From: Streptomyces omiyaensis
Lineage (GTDB): Bacteria; Actinomycetota; Actinomycetes; Streptomycetales; Streptomycetaceae
Assembly: GCF_014650895.1 (NCBI RefSeq)
Contig: NZ_BMVV01000013.1
Coordinates: 63,097-127,096, forward strand
Length of the DNA: 64,000 nt
Reading direction: 5' to 3'
Part shown: positions 54,743 to 62,917 of the stretch, piece by piece
How the letters are laid out: every line of letters starts with the position of its first letter
Position numbering within the stretch: the first letter of the stretch is position 1
Notes under the pieces: model-generated
Database searches by the model: none
Seen by the model: the letters and a program-made list of their open reading frames with translations, nothing else
What the model was told of the DNA's origin: nothing
Program-made: the position numbers and the translations under genes

Positions 54743-55570
54743 TCAGACGGCGGGCGGGACCCGCGGCGGACGGCCGGAGCCCCTGGTCAGGGCGTAGCCG
54801 CCGATGCCCGCGAGCGCGGCGAGCACGCCGCCGGCCGCGGTCCAGATCCAGCGGTCGGACCACCAGCCGGAGGACCAGCCGTCCTCGGGCGCGGCGGCCT
54901 CCACCGCCGTGCGGCGGCCCGCCTCCTCCTCGGTCTCGGCGAGCTCGGCGGTGGTCGCGCCCGGCACCAGGGGTGCGGCGAGCGCGCCGTCGGCGGCGTA
55001 GGCGCCGCCCCTGTCGGAGACGTCGACGCCGATCCGGGCCGAGAACGGCTGTCCCAGGTCCTCCTCGGGCAGCCCGGTCACGGTCAGGCGCACGAAGTAG
55101 CTGCCCGGCAGCGGGTCGTTCGCCCAGGCGTCGGCGGCGGCCCGCACCGGGCGCAGCACGCAGGCGAGCTCCAGCGAGGAGGCCGCCTGCGGCGCGGTGC
55201 GCGACTGCGCCCCGTACATGCAGGCCTGACGGCGCCGCAGGCCGTCGTAGACGTCCACGCGCCAGGTGGCGGAGCCGTGCCGCAGGGAGCTCTCCGGCAG
55301 CGTCACCGTCGCCCGGACCGTGGGCCGCTCGCCGGTGTCGGCGGGGAAGACCCAGTAGAGGTAGTCGCCCGTCGCCGCCTGCGCGGTGGCCTCCTGGCCC
55401 GGCCGGAAGGGGGCGGCGGTACGGAAGGTGGTGCCGGCCTCCGTGGGGCCCGCCTCCTCGCCGGCCGTGGCCGACGGGGTGGGCGTGTCGGCGAGGGCGC
55501 CCGGCGCGGCGGGGCCCAGCAGGGCGGCTCCGGCCAGCGCGGCCGCCGCGAGCATCCGTACGGTACGCAT
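54743..55570 (-). CDS. secreted, C-terminally membrane-anchored protein of unknown function
   Basis: A 275-residue protein with a signal peptide (MLAAAALAGAALLGPAAPGALA), an extracellular region with beta-rich segments (YLYWVFPADTGERPTVRATVTLP, SATWRVDVYDGLRRRQACMYG, GSYFVRLTVTGLPEEDLGQPF) and a C-terminal helix (WTAAGGVLAALAGIGGYALTRG) before a short basic tail. Its start overlaps the stop of the upstream VWA gene by one base. The two have the same topology and probably act together on the cell surface. Confidence 0.75.
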   Translation of the reverse strand: MRTVRMLAAAALAGAALLGPAAPGALADTPTPSATAGEEAGPTEAGTTFRTAAPFRPGQEATAQAATGDYLYWVFPADTGERPTVRATVTLPESSLRHGSATWRVDVYDGLRRRQACMYGAQSRTAPQAASSLELACVLRPVRAAADAWANDPLPGSYFVRLTVTGLPEEDLGQPFSARIGVDVSDRGGAYAADGALAAPLVPGATTAELAETEEEAGRRTAVEAAAPEDGWSSGWWSDRWIWTAAGGVLAALAGIGGYALTRGSGRPPRVPPAV

Positions 55571-56844
55571 CAGTGGGTCCTCCAGACGGCGAGGCGCCAG
55601 CGGGACAGCCAGCCCCAGATCAGACCGGCGAGGAAGCCGGCGAGCACCAGCGCGCCGAGCAGCCACCAGCCGCGGCCGAGCCCGAAGGAGGCCACGTCCG
55701 AGGCGCTCGCCGGGCCGTCGACGATGTCGACGGTCAGCTCGACCGGCATGCCGGGCGTGGTCTTCACGGCCGGGGGAGCGGAGAAGGAGTTGCTCACCTG
55801 GAGGCAGACGGTCTCGGCGGCCGGTTTGCCGTCCTCGTCCGCGTCCTCCGCCTCCGGCTTCGGGTAGCGCAGGCCGGTCGAGATGACGTCGGTGCGGCCG
55901 TCGCCGGCCTCGGAGCCGCGCACGATCTCCCGGCCGCTGCGGGTGACCGCCCGCAGCAGCACGCCGTAGTCGTCGTTCACGGCCCGGTCGGCGGAGATGC
56001 TGACGGAGGCGCGGAGTTCCTGGCCGGGCAGGAGGTCGACCCTGTACCAGCGGTGCTCGCCGAAGGTCTCGCGGTCGGTGTAGAGGCCGGGCTTGAGCTG
56101 CGGGGCGTCCGCGCACCGACGGGCGCCCTCGGTGGCGACCGGGGTCACGACCGGGTCGGCCGCGCGGTCCACCAGCTGGCGTACGCGGCGCGAGAGTTCC
56201 TCGGTGCGGTGGATGGAGGTGTACGTGCCGCCGGTCGCCTCGGCGATGCAGGTGAGCTGCTGCCGGGTCTTGGCGTCCGGCACCAGGCCCAGGGTGTCGA
56301 TCACGAGGTGGATGCCCTTGGCGGCGATCTCGCGGGCCACCTGGCAGGGGTCGAGCGGGGCGCAGGTGTCCTCGCCGTCGGTGATGAGGACGATCCTCTT
56401 GGTCGCGCCGTCCTCGCCGAGGTCGTCGGCCGCGCCGAGCAGCGCCGGGCCGATCGGGGTCCAGCCGGTGGGGGCGAGGGTGGCGACGGCGGTCTTGGCC
56501 TCGGTCCGGTCGAGCGGTCCGACCGGGTACAGCTGGCGGGTGTCCTTGCAGCCGCGCTTGCGGTCGTTGCCGGGGTAGTCGGCGCCGAGCGTGCGGATGC
56601 CGAGCCGGACCTCCTCCGGCACCGCGTCCAGGACCTCGTTGAAGGCCTGCTTGGCGGCGCTCATCCGGGATTTTCCGTCGATGTCCCTGGCCCGCATCGA
56701 GCCGCTGACGTCGAGGACGAGCTCGACCTTGGGGGATTCCTTCGCCGCCGGTTCGTCGGCGGAGGCGCTCGTCGGCAGCAGCGCGGCGGTCAGGGCGACG
56801 AGCAGCGCACAGGCCCCGGTCGCCAGCCGTTTTCTCGTGATCAT
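55570..56844 (-). CDS. secreted von Willebrand factor type A protein, membrane-anchored
   Basis: A 424-residue protein with a signal peptide (ACALLVALTAALLPTSASA) and a VWA domain at about 38-215. The metal-ion-dependent adhesion site is complete: DVSGSM, Thr in APTGWTPIGPALL, and ITDGEDT. A beta-rich region follows (RWYRVDLLPGQELRASVSIS), then a C-terminal membrane helix (WWLLGALVLAGFLAGLIWGW) and basic tail. It resembles actinobacterial YfbK/VWA surface proteins. The partner is the next gene, overlapped by one base. Ligand unknown. Confidence 0.85.
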   Translation of the reverse strand: MITRKRLATGACALLVALTAALLPTSASADEPAAKESPKVELVLDVSGSMRARDIDGKSRMSAAKQAFNEVLDAVPEEVRLGIRTLGADYPGNDRKRGCKDTRQLYPVGPLDRTEAKTAVATLAPTGWTPIGPALLGAADDLGEDGATKRIVLITDGEDTCAPLDPCQVAREIAAKGIHLVIDTLGLVPDAKTRQQLTCIAEATGGTYTSIHRTEELSRRVRQLVDRAADPVVTPVATEGARRCADAPQLKPGLYTDRETFGEHRWYRVDLLPGQELRASVSISADRAVNDDYGVLLRAVTRSGREIVRGSEAGDGRTDVISTGLRYPKPEAEDADEDGKPAAETVCLQVSNSFSAPPAVKTTPGMPVELTVDIVDGPASASDVASFGLGRGWWLLGALVLAGFLAGLIWGWLSRWRLAVWRTH

Positions 56845-56888
56845 CGGCGGATCGTATTGATGATCCTCCGACAATCCAAAACCGGGGT

Positions 56889-56915
56889 CCGGCTCCCCGT
56901 CCTCCGGGGAGCCGG
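56889..56915 (-). terminator. terminator of the endonuclease gene
   Basis: A perfect 11-bp stem (CCGGCTCCCCG / CGGGGAGCCGG) with a 5-nt loop lies 18 bp past the endonuclease stop, and upstream of the VWA start. Confidence 0.7.
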
Positions 56916-56933
56916 CCGCGCGGCCCCGACGGG

Positions 56934-57734
56934 CTACCAGATCGCCTCGACCCACTCCGGGTGGTCGATGAACGGGTTCCGGTTGCCCTGGTAGGCGGAG
57001 TGCACGAGGTCGTTGCGGCGCTCCTCGAAGGCGCTCGGCGGGTCCTGCTCGTTCCACTGCTTCAGGACGGAGAGCCGGCCGTGGTAGGGCACGCTGCCGT
57101 TGGAGGTCGAGTCGTTGGGCTCCAGGTTCGGCCAGCCGTCGCCGCCCTCGTACCGCACGGCCATGTAGAGGATCATGCGGGCCACGTCGCCCTTGTCGGC
57201 ATCGCGCGGTTCGAAGGAGTTGGAGTCGGTGTAGCTGCCGGGGGCGCCGCTCACCGCGCTGCCGCCGTTGTCGAAGTCCTTGTTGCCGCGGATGCTGTTG
57301 ACCTGGACGTCGGCCGCGCGCAGGTGGTGCAGATCGGTGCCGGGGCCGGCCGAGGTGCCGAAGGAGCCGTGCGACTGGGCCCAGGTGTGCTCGCGGTTCC
57401 AGTTGCCGACGGCGCCGCCGTTGAGGCTCTTGCTGCGCGAGGTGCCGCTGTAGAGGAGCAGGACGTTGGACGTGTTGTTCGGGTCCTGGTCGAGCGACTT
57501 CAGGGCGTTCCAGACGGCGTCGTACGAGATCGTGGACTGGTTGCGGATGATGGTGTGCAGCGCCGACTTGAGGCTCGTGCCGGTCTTGCCGACGGCGTTC
57601 TTGTAGTAAGTGGCGTCGTAGGCGGTCGTGGTGGCGGCGGCGGGCGACGCCGCGACCGTGGGGAGCGCGAGGCCGACGACGGCGGCGGAGGCCGCCGCCC
57701 AGACCTTCCACCTGCGTATCCGTGCAACCGACAT
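56934..57734 (-). CDS. secreted endonuclease I family nuclease (His-Me finger)
   Basis: A 266-residue protein behind GGGAAAGGG with a signal peptide (VWAAASAAVVGLALPTVAASPAAA). The endonuclease I core shows GNWNREHTWAQSHG with the catalytic His, TDLHHLRAADVQVNSIRGNKDF and GDVARMILYMAVRYEG, which hold the metal ligands. The family cuts DNA and RNA non-specifically outside the cell. It stands alone. Confidence 0.9.
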   Translation of the reverse strand: MSVARIRRWKVWAAASAAVVGLALPTVAASPAAATTTAYDATYYKNAVGKTGTSLKSALHTIIRNQSTISYDAVWNALKSLDQDPNNTSNVLLLYSGTSRSKSLNGGAVGNWNREHTWAQSHGSFGTSAGPGTDLHHLRAADVQVNSIRGNKDFDNGGSAVSGAPGSYTDSNSFEPRDADKGDVARMILYMAVRYEGGDGWPNLEPNDSTSNGSVPYHGRLSVLKQWNEQDPPSAFEERRNDLVHSAYQGNRNPFIDHPEWVEAIW

Positions 57735-57936
57735 GGGGGCCCTTTCCCGGGGACGGGCACGCGGACGAACACGGTGCCCGGCTCAAGGGCGCCGCGTTCT
57801 ACGCGTGTTGACTTCGTGTCATCCGGGAGAGTGGCACGGCGGAGGGGCCGGCCGTGTTACGGGGAGAGAGCCGTTCGATGACGTTCTCGCATACGGCGCA
57901 ACCGTTCGAGGGCGACTCGCGTGGCTTCCGCCTCGG

Positions 57937-58170
57937 GCGCCCCGGAGGTCCGCCGGTACCCCCTTCCGCCCGGGGCGCCCCGAAGGTTCCCCGGTGCCCC
58001 CTTCCGGCCCGGGTGCGCCGGAGGTTCCCCTCCCGTACTCCTTCCGGCTCGGACGCGCCGGAGGGTTCTCGGTGCTTGCCCGCTTCCGGCCCGGACGCCC
58101 CGGTACTCCCCTGCGCCCCCTTGCCGGTCAGGCGCCCCGGAGGTCCACCGGCATCCCCTTGGGCTCCTTG
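57937..58170. repeat. six diverged ~39-bp repeats that include the 3' end of the Lrp/AsnC gene
   Basis: GCGCCCCGGAGGT-like cores start near 57943, 57981, 58019, 58059, 58101 and 58138 (spacing 38, 38, 40, 42, 37). The last unit is the final codons of the Lrp/AsnC gene (stop at 58128-58130), and the others lie downstream of it. The array seems to have grown from the gene end. The remaining intergenic sequence 57735-57936 shows no gene. Confidence 0.7.
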
Positions 58171-58592
58171 ATCCGCTTCATGATGATCTGGGAGTTCACC
58201 TCGGTGACCCCGGCCAGCGCCGTCAGCTGCTCGATCCACAGCCGCTCGTACGCCGACAGGTCCGCGACCGCGATCCGCAGCAGGCAGCCCGGGCTGCCGA
58301 AGAGCCGGTACGCCTCGATCACGTCCGGGATCGACTGGAGCGCCTCCTCGAAGGCCTCCACCGTCTCCCGGTCCCGCTTCACCTCGACCGACACCAGCAC
58401 CTCGAAGCCCCGCCCCACCGCCTCCGGGTCGATGACCGCCCGGTAGCCCCGGATCACCCCGTCCTGCTCCAGCTGGCGCACCCGGCGCAGACAGGGGGAG
58501 GGGCTCAGGCCGACCCGCTGGGCCAGCTCCTGGTTGCTCAGCCGGCCGTCCTGCTGGAGCTCGCGCAAGATGTGGAGATCGATACGGTCCAT
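58128..58592 (-). CDS. Lrp/AsnC-family transcription regulator
   Basis: A 154-residue regulator from ATG 58592. The AsnC-type HTH (ILRELQQDGRLSNQELAQRVGLSPSPCLRRVRQLEQDGVI) is followed by the RAM/ligand domain (VIEAYRLFGSPGCLLRIAVADL, LAGVTEVNSQIIMKRIKEPKG). It is divergent from the asparaginase gene with 159 bp between, so it probably responds to asparagine or aspartate and controls that gene; the pairing is positional evidence only. Confidence 0.9.
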   Translation of the reverse strand: MDRIDLHILRELQQDGRLSNQELAQRVGLSPSPCLRRVRQLEQDGVIRGYRAVIDPEAVGRGFEVLVSVEVKRDRETVEAFEEALQSIPDVIEAYRLFGSPGCLLRIAVADLSAYERLWIEQLTALAGVTEVNSQIIMKRIKEPKGMPVDLRGA

Positions 58593-58631
58593 GGCGCAAT
58601 TGTCTGCCACGATGAAACATTCCTGCACCCG

Positions 58632-58642
58632 GATTGGCAATC
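58632..58642. promoter_or_regulatory. palindrome GATTGGCAATC between Lrp and asparaginase genes
   Basis: An 11-bp perfect palindrome (5-bp arms, one central base) lies in an AT-richer part of the divergent region. CGCAATTGTC at about 58595-58604 is another AATTG-containing element. These are candidate Lrp sites. Confidence 0.4.
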
Positions 58643-58751
58643 GGCTGCTCACTCTTCTGGCCTACCGTTGCCGAGAGACCACGAGAGCCCGGTGGACCAC
58701 GCGCGCCCGAGGGGCGCGGACACCCGGGGACGGCACGGAGAGGCGGCGGAC

Positions 58752-59861
58752 ATGCAGCGGACGAACGACGGAACCCCGCGCCGGATCGTCGTCATCAGCA
58801 CCGGCGGCACCATCGCCAGCCGCTGGCAGGGCACCGGCTACGCCGCCGACGCCTCCGGCGACGACGTCCTCGCGACCGCCCCCCTCCCCGAGGGCGTGAC
58901 GGTCGAGGTCCGCGACCTCTTCAACGTCAACAGCTCGCGGCTCACCGCCGCCCATCAGCTCGCGCTGCTCCGCACGGTCCACGAGACCCTCGCGGACCCC
59001 GGCGTCGACGGCGTCGTCGTCACCCACGGCACCGACACCCTGGAGGAGACCGCCTTCCTCCTGGACCTCCACCACGCCGACCCCCGCCCGGTCGTCCTCA
59101 CCGGCGCCCAGCGCCCCTTCGGCACCGGCGACGGCGACGGCCCCGGCAACCTGTACGACGCCCTCCAGGTGGCCGCCACCGTCCGCGAACTCGGCGTCCT
59201 CGTCGTCTTCGACGGGCGCGTCCACGCCGCCCGCGGCACGGTCAAGACCCGGACCCTGGCCGCCGACGCCTTCTCCGACCCCTCGGCCGAGCGCCTGGGC
59301 CGGGTGGGCTTCTCCCGCGTCGACATCGAGCGCCTGCCCGACCGCCCGGCCGTCCTCCCGCTGCCGGAGGCCGCCCGTACCGCCGACCCGGACACCACCG
59401 GCCGCGCCGGACTGCCGCGGGTGGACGTCGTCTTCCACCACACCGACGGCGACCGGCTGCACATCGACGCCGCCCTCGCCGCCGGCGCCCGGGGCATCGT
59501 CCTCGTCGCCACCGGCGCCGGGAACGCCACCCCGGAGATCGCCGAGGCGGTCGCCGAGGCCACCGCCCAGGGCGTCCTCGTCGCCGTCACCACCCGTGTC
59601 CCGTCCGGCCCGCTCGCCGAGATCTACACCGGCGGCGGCGCCGTCGACCTGGTCGCCGCCGGCGGCCTGCTCACCGGCACCCTCCGGGCCGGCCAGGCCC
59701 GCGTCGCCGTCCTGGCGGCCCTGCTCGCCGAGACCGACGGCGACGACCCGGCCCGCCGCACCGCCCTCCTCCGCCGTCTCCTCGAAGGCCCGGTCCGCGC
59801 CGCGCCCGCCCTCGCCACCGGCGCCTCCCGCGAGGCGGCCCCGGTGCCGACGCGCGCCTGA
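58752..59861 (+). CDS. L-asparaginase
   Basis: A 369-residue enzyme without a clear signal peptide. The N-terminal nucleophile Thr is in VVISTGGTIASRWQG and the second catalytic Thr-Asp set in VVTHGTDTLEETAFLLDL. GAQRPFGTGDGDGPGNLYDAL and FDGRVHAARGTVKT complete the active-site region. The C-terminal domain has VVFHHTDGD and GIVLVATGAGNATP. It hydrolyses asparagine to aspartate and ammonia and is probably cytoplasmic (type I-like). Divergent from the Lrp regulator. Confidence 0.92.
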   Translation: MQRTNDGTPRRIVVISTGGTIASRWQGTGYAADASGDDVLATAPLPEGVTVEVRDLFNVNSSRLTAAHQLALLRTVHETLADPGVDGVVVTHGTDTLEETAFLLDLHHADPRPVVLTGAQRPFGTGDGDGPGNLYDALQVAATVRELGVLVVFDGRVHAARGTVKTRTLAADAFSDPSAERLGRVGFSRVDIERLPDRPAVLPLPEAARTADPDTTGRAGLPRVDVVFHHTDGDRLHIDAALAAGARGIVLVATGAGNATPEIAEAVAEATAQGVLVAVTTRVPSGPLAEIYTGGGAVDLVAAGGLLTGTLRAGQARVAVLAALLAETDGDDPARRTALLRRLLEGPVRAAPALATGASREAAPVPTRA

Positions 59862-59958
59862 CCGTCCCCGAACACCGGCTCGCGGGCGTCGACTTCCCCC
59901 TCCTCCGCCCGCGAGCCGGAAACGATCCCGCCGGGACCCGCACGGCTCCTCCGGTCCT

Positions 59959-60627
59959 GTGGCGCCCCCGCGTCCGCCGCCCGCCCAGGAGCCCCAGGCC
60001 CCGACGACGCCCCCGCGTCCGCCGCCGCCCGCCCAGGAGCCCCCAGGCCCCGACGACGCCCCCGCGTCCGCCGCCGCCCGCCCAGGAGCCCCCAGGCCCC
60101 GACGACGCCCCCGCGTCCGCCGCCCACCCAGGAGCCCCCAGGCCCCGACGACGCCCCCGCGCCCGCCCAGGAGCCCCCACGCCCCGACGAGGCCCCCGCC
60201 CCCGTCGTCCCGGGCTCCGTCATCCCCGCACCCGGCCTCGCCCCGCTCCCCGCCGTGCCCCGCGCAGGCGACCTGTCGCCCTACGGCCCCTGCCCGTCCG
60301 GGCTCTTCGACCCGGTGCCGGAGGCCGACCTGCGGGCCGCGATCGTCGCGGGCGTGCCCGGGCCCCTCGACGACCCCGACGGCGACACCCGCCCTGCCCA
60401 CCCCGGCCCGGATCCTCACCACCCTGCGCACCGGCCGGATCCGGTCCGAGGACGAGGCCGCCGCCGCGCTGCCTCCGGAGCTGCCCGCGGCGCACCGTCC
60501 GGTGCCCGCGGCGGCCCGGGCCCCGTACCCGGCGGGGGAGTGCGGCTCCCGGACCGACGGACCGTCCGCGGCGCGGGCCCACGCGGCGTATGCCGCCGCG
60601 GCGATCAAGAGGGCCTATCCGGCCTGA
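59959..60627 (+). pseudogene. frameshifted ORF with proline-rich repeats and a conserved-looking C-terminus
   Basis: No single frame covers the coding signal. PAQEPP-type repeats change frame where unit length is 49 or 46 bp. Frame 0 then carries the best-biased sequence (GDLSPYGPCPSGLFDPVPEADLRAAI, GVPGPLDDPDGD, to about 60390). The signal next moves to another frame (PARILTTLRTGRIRSEDEAAAALPPELP ... AAAIKRAYPA, stop at 60625-60627). Third-position GC switches frame at the same point. A GTG at 59959 opens a frame reaching 60627, but its middle would be nonsense. Either a decayed gene or sequencing indels in GC-rich repeats. Function unknown. Confidence 0.5.
59980..60180. repeat. five tandem 49-bp-type minisatellite repeats
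   Basis: AGGAGCCCC(C)A cores lie at about 59987, 60035, 60084, 60130 and 60169, giving unit lengths of 48, 49, 46 and 39 bp. Units are almost identical (GACGACGCCCCCGCGTCCGC shared). Unit length is not a multiple of three, so each copy change moves the reading frame. Confidence 0.85.
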
Positions 60628-60669
60628 AGTTACCCGTCGGTTTCTCGTGACTTCCTCGGCGAGCGGTCG

Positions 60670-60683
60670 TAGAACATGTTCCC
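60670..60683. promoter_or_regulatory. KstR-like operator upstream of cholesterol oxidase
   Basis: TAGAACATGTTCCC has the perfect core GAACATGTTC and fits the KstR consensus TNNAACNNGTTNNA at all fixed positions but the last. It lies 26 bp before the ATG. A wider inverted repeat (CTCGTGA ... TCACGAG) flanks it. Confidence 0.5.
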
Positions 60684-60709
60684 ATTCGCTCACGAGTGAG
60701 GAAGATCAC

Positions 60710-62359
60710 ATGAGTGAACACCCCCTGTCCGCCCAGGGAATTCACGGAGTCAGCCGACGCCGCTTCCTGACCGGAACAGGTTCTGTTCTCGGCGCCGCCG
60801 CCCTCGCCGCCGGACTCCCCGCCCCGGCCCGCGCCGAGGCCCCCGGGCTGGACGTCTCTCCCATCCCCGACGGCTCCCACGTCCGCGTCCTGGTCGTCGG
60901 CACCGGCTACGGCGGCTCGGTCGCCGCCCTCCGCCTCGCCCGCGCCGGCGTCGACGTCCACATGATCGAGATGGGCATGGCCTGGGACGCCGCCGGCCCC
61001 GACGGCAAGGTCTTCGCCAACACCACCAAGCCCGACTACCGCTCCTTCTGGCTGCGCACCCGGACCAAGCAGCCGCTGAGCCAGTTCCTCGGCTTCCCCC
61101 TCGACAAGGACGTGCCCCGGCACACCGGCATCCTCGACGCCGAGGAGTTCGCCGGCATCACCGTCTACCAGGGCCGCGGCATCGGCGGCGGCTCCCTGGT
61201 CAACGGCGGCATGGCCGTCACCCCGCTGCGCGAGCGCTTCCCGGCGATCCTCCCCACCGTCGACCCGGCCGAGATGTACGCCACCTACTACCCGCGCGCC
61301 AACGCGGGCCTCGGCGTCACCGACGTGGACGTGTCCTGGTGGGAGGGGACGGACGCCTACCAGTACGCGCGCGTCGGCCGCAAGCACGCCCAGCGCTCCG
61401 GCTTCCCCTTCGTCTTCGTGCCCAACGTCTACGACTGGGACTACATGAAGCAGGAGGCCGCCGGGGCGGTGCCGAAGTCGGCCCTGGACGGCGAGGTCAT
61501 CTACGGCAACAACCACGGCAAGAAGAGCCTCCGGAAGACCTACCTGGCCCAGGCCGCCGCCACCGGCCGGGTCACCGTCTCCGCCCTCCACCGGGTCACC
61601 TCGGTCACCCCGGCGGCAGCCGGCGGCTACACGGTCGCCGTCGACCAGATCGACACCACCGGAGCCACCCTGGCCTCCAAGACGGTCCGCGCCGACCGCG
61701 TCTTCTTCGCCGCGGGCAGCGTCGGCACCAGCAAGCTCCTCACCCGGCTCAAGGCCACCGGGGCCCTGCCCGCCCTCAACGAGCACATCGGCAAGGGCTG
61801 GGGCGACAACGGCAACGTCATGTGCGGCCGGGCCAACCACATGTGGGACCCCACCGGGAAGCTCCAGTCCGCCATGCCCACCGCGGGCATCGACAACTGG
61901 GACGCGGGCGGGGCCTTCGCGGAGGTCGCCCCGCTGCCCACCGGCATCGAGACCTACGCCTCCTTCTACCTCTCCATCACCCGCACCCCGCACCGCGCGG
62001 AGTTCACCTGGAACCCGGCCACCGGCAAGGTCGACCTCAGCTGGAACCGGGCCTGGAAGCAGAGCTCCATCGACATGGCGAAGTCCATCTTCGACAAGAT
62101 CAACGCGAAGGAGGGGACGATCTACCGCACCGACCTCTTCGGCGCCTACAAGATCTGGGGCGACCACCTCACCTACCACCCGCTCGGCGGCGCCGTCCTG
62201 GACCGCGCCACCGACAACCACGGCCGCCTCCGCGGCTACCAGGGCCTCTACGTCATCGACGGCTCCCTGATCCCCGGCAACGCCAGCGTGAACCCCTTCG
62301 TCACCATCACCGCCCTCGCCGAGCGCAACATCGAGCGCATCATCGCCGAGGACTTCTGA
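60710..62359 (+). CDS. Tat-exported class I cholesterol oxidase (GMC-type flavoenzyme)
   Basis: A 549-residue enzyme behind GAGGAAG. The Tat signal is SRRRFLTGTGSVLGAAALAA. The Rossmann FAD motif is VLVVGTGYGGSVAAL. The catalytic residues known from Streptomyces cholesterol oxidase (Glu361, His447, Asn485 in mature numbering) are matched by Glu-405 in FAEVAPLP, His-490 in LTYHPLGG and Asn-528 in GNASVNPF. YQGRGIGGGSLVNGG and the substrate loop are conserved. FAD is non-covalent in this class. It oxidises and isomerises cholesterol to cholest-4-en-3-one outside the cell and yields hydrogen peroxide. No other sterol gene is adjacent apart from the KstR-like site. Confidence 0.95.
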   Translation: MSEHPLSAQGIHGVSRRRFLTGTGSVLGAAALAAGLPAPARAEAPGLDVSPIPDGSHVRVLVVGTGYGGSVAALRLARAGVDVHMIEMGMAWDAAGPDGKVFANTTKPDYRSFWLRTRTKQPLSQFLGFPLDKDVPRHTGILDAEEFAGITVYQGRGIGGGSLVNGGMAVTPLRERFPAILPTVDPAEMYATYYPRANAGLGVTDVDVSWWEGTDAYQYARVGRKHAQRSGFPFVFVPNVYDWDYMKQEAAGAVPKSALDGEVIYGNNHGKKSLRKTYLAQAAATGRVTVSALHRVTSVTPAAAGGYTVAVDQIDTTGATLASKTVRADRVFFAAGSVGTSKLLTRLKATGALPALNEHIGKGWGDNGNVMCGRANHMWDPTGKLQSAMPTAGIDNWDAGGAFAEVAPLPTGIETYASFYLSITRTPHRAEFTWNPATGKVDLSWNRAWKQSSIDMAKSIFDKINAKEGTIYRTDLFGAYKIWGDHLTYHPLGGAVLDRATDNHGRLRGYQGLYVIDGSLIPGNASVNPFVTITALAERNIERIIAEDF

Positions 62360-62389
62360 GCGTGACCCCGGACGCGCGAGGGCCGGCCG

Positions 62390-62419
62390 GTCCGCGGACC
62401 GGCCGGCCCTTCCGGCGTC
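62390..62419. terminator. perfect 30-bp palindrome, bidirectional terminator
   Basis: A palindrome with 15-bp arms (GGGCCGGCCGGTCCG and its complement) lies between cholesterol oxidase (+) and the minus-strand pair. It is followed on the plus strand by TTCC. Confidence 0.75.
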
Positions 62420-62428
62420 CGCCGGGCC

Positions 62429-62917
62429 TCAGCCCGTCGGCAGCACGCACACCTCGTCGAGCCCCAGCACCCGGTTCAGCCGGCCGAAGGCCAGCCAGGA
62501 GCCCAGGCTCATGGTCAGCTCCACGATCTCGGTCTGGCCGTAGTGGGCGGTCATCCGCTCCCAGAACTCCTCGTCCAGACCGTGGTGGTCGAGCGCGTAC
62601 CGCTCCGCGTACTCGGCCGCGAGCCGCGTGCGCGCGTCGAAGGAGTCGGACACCTCCGTCGTGCGCCAGGCCGCGACCACCGCGTCGAAGCCCTCCTCGA
62701 CCTTCTCGCCGTCCCGGTCCGTCCGCCAGTCCAGGCAGAACCGGCAGCCGTTGATCTGCGCGATCCGCAGCCGCGCGGCCTCGAACTCGCGCAGTCCCAG
62801 GGTCGTGTGGGCGTACACCGACAGCGAGAAGTTCGCCGCCGCCATCCCGATCCCCGGGACCATGTCGCCCCACACGTACCCGATCGGCTCCTGCCCCTCG
62901 GGAATGTCGATGATCAT
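62429..62917 (-). CDS. carboxymuconolactone decarboxylase/AhpD-like protein
   Basis: A 162-residue all-helical protein with the redox pair CxxC in RIAQINGCRFCLDWR and a His-bearing ALDHHGLDEEF segment, the pattern of CMD/AhpD peroxidase-associated proteins. MSLGSWLAFGRLNRVLGLD ends the fold. Probably a thiol peroxidase partner or an unassigned enzyme. The ATG overlaps the stop of the upstream oxidoreductase (ATGA), so they form an operon. Confidence 0.85.
   Translation of the reverse strand: MIIDIPEGQEPIGYVWGDMVPGIGMAAANFSLSVYAHTTLGLREFEAARLRIAQINGCRFCLDWRTDRDGEKVEEGFDAVVAAWRTTEVSDSFDARTRLAAEYAERYALDHHGLDEEFWERMTAHYGQTEIVELTMSLGSWLAFGRLNRVLGLDEVCVLPTG

Noticed and set aside
59980..60180. CRISPR-like regular repeats
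   Set aside because: The units are head-to-tail with no unique spacers, are GC-rich and partly coding, and no cas gene is present.
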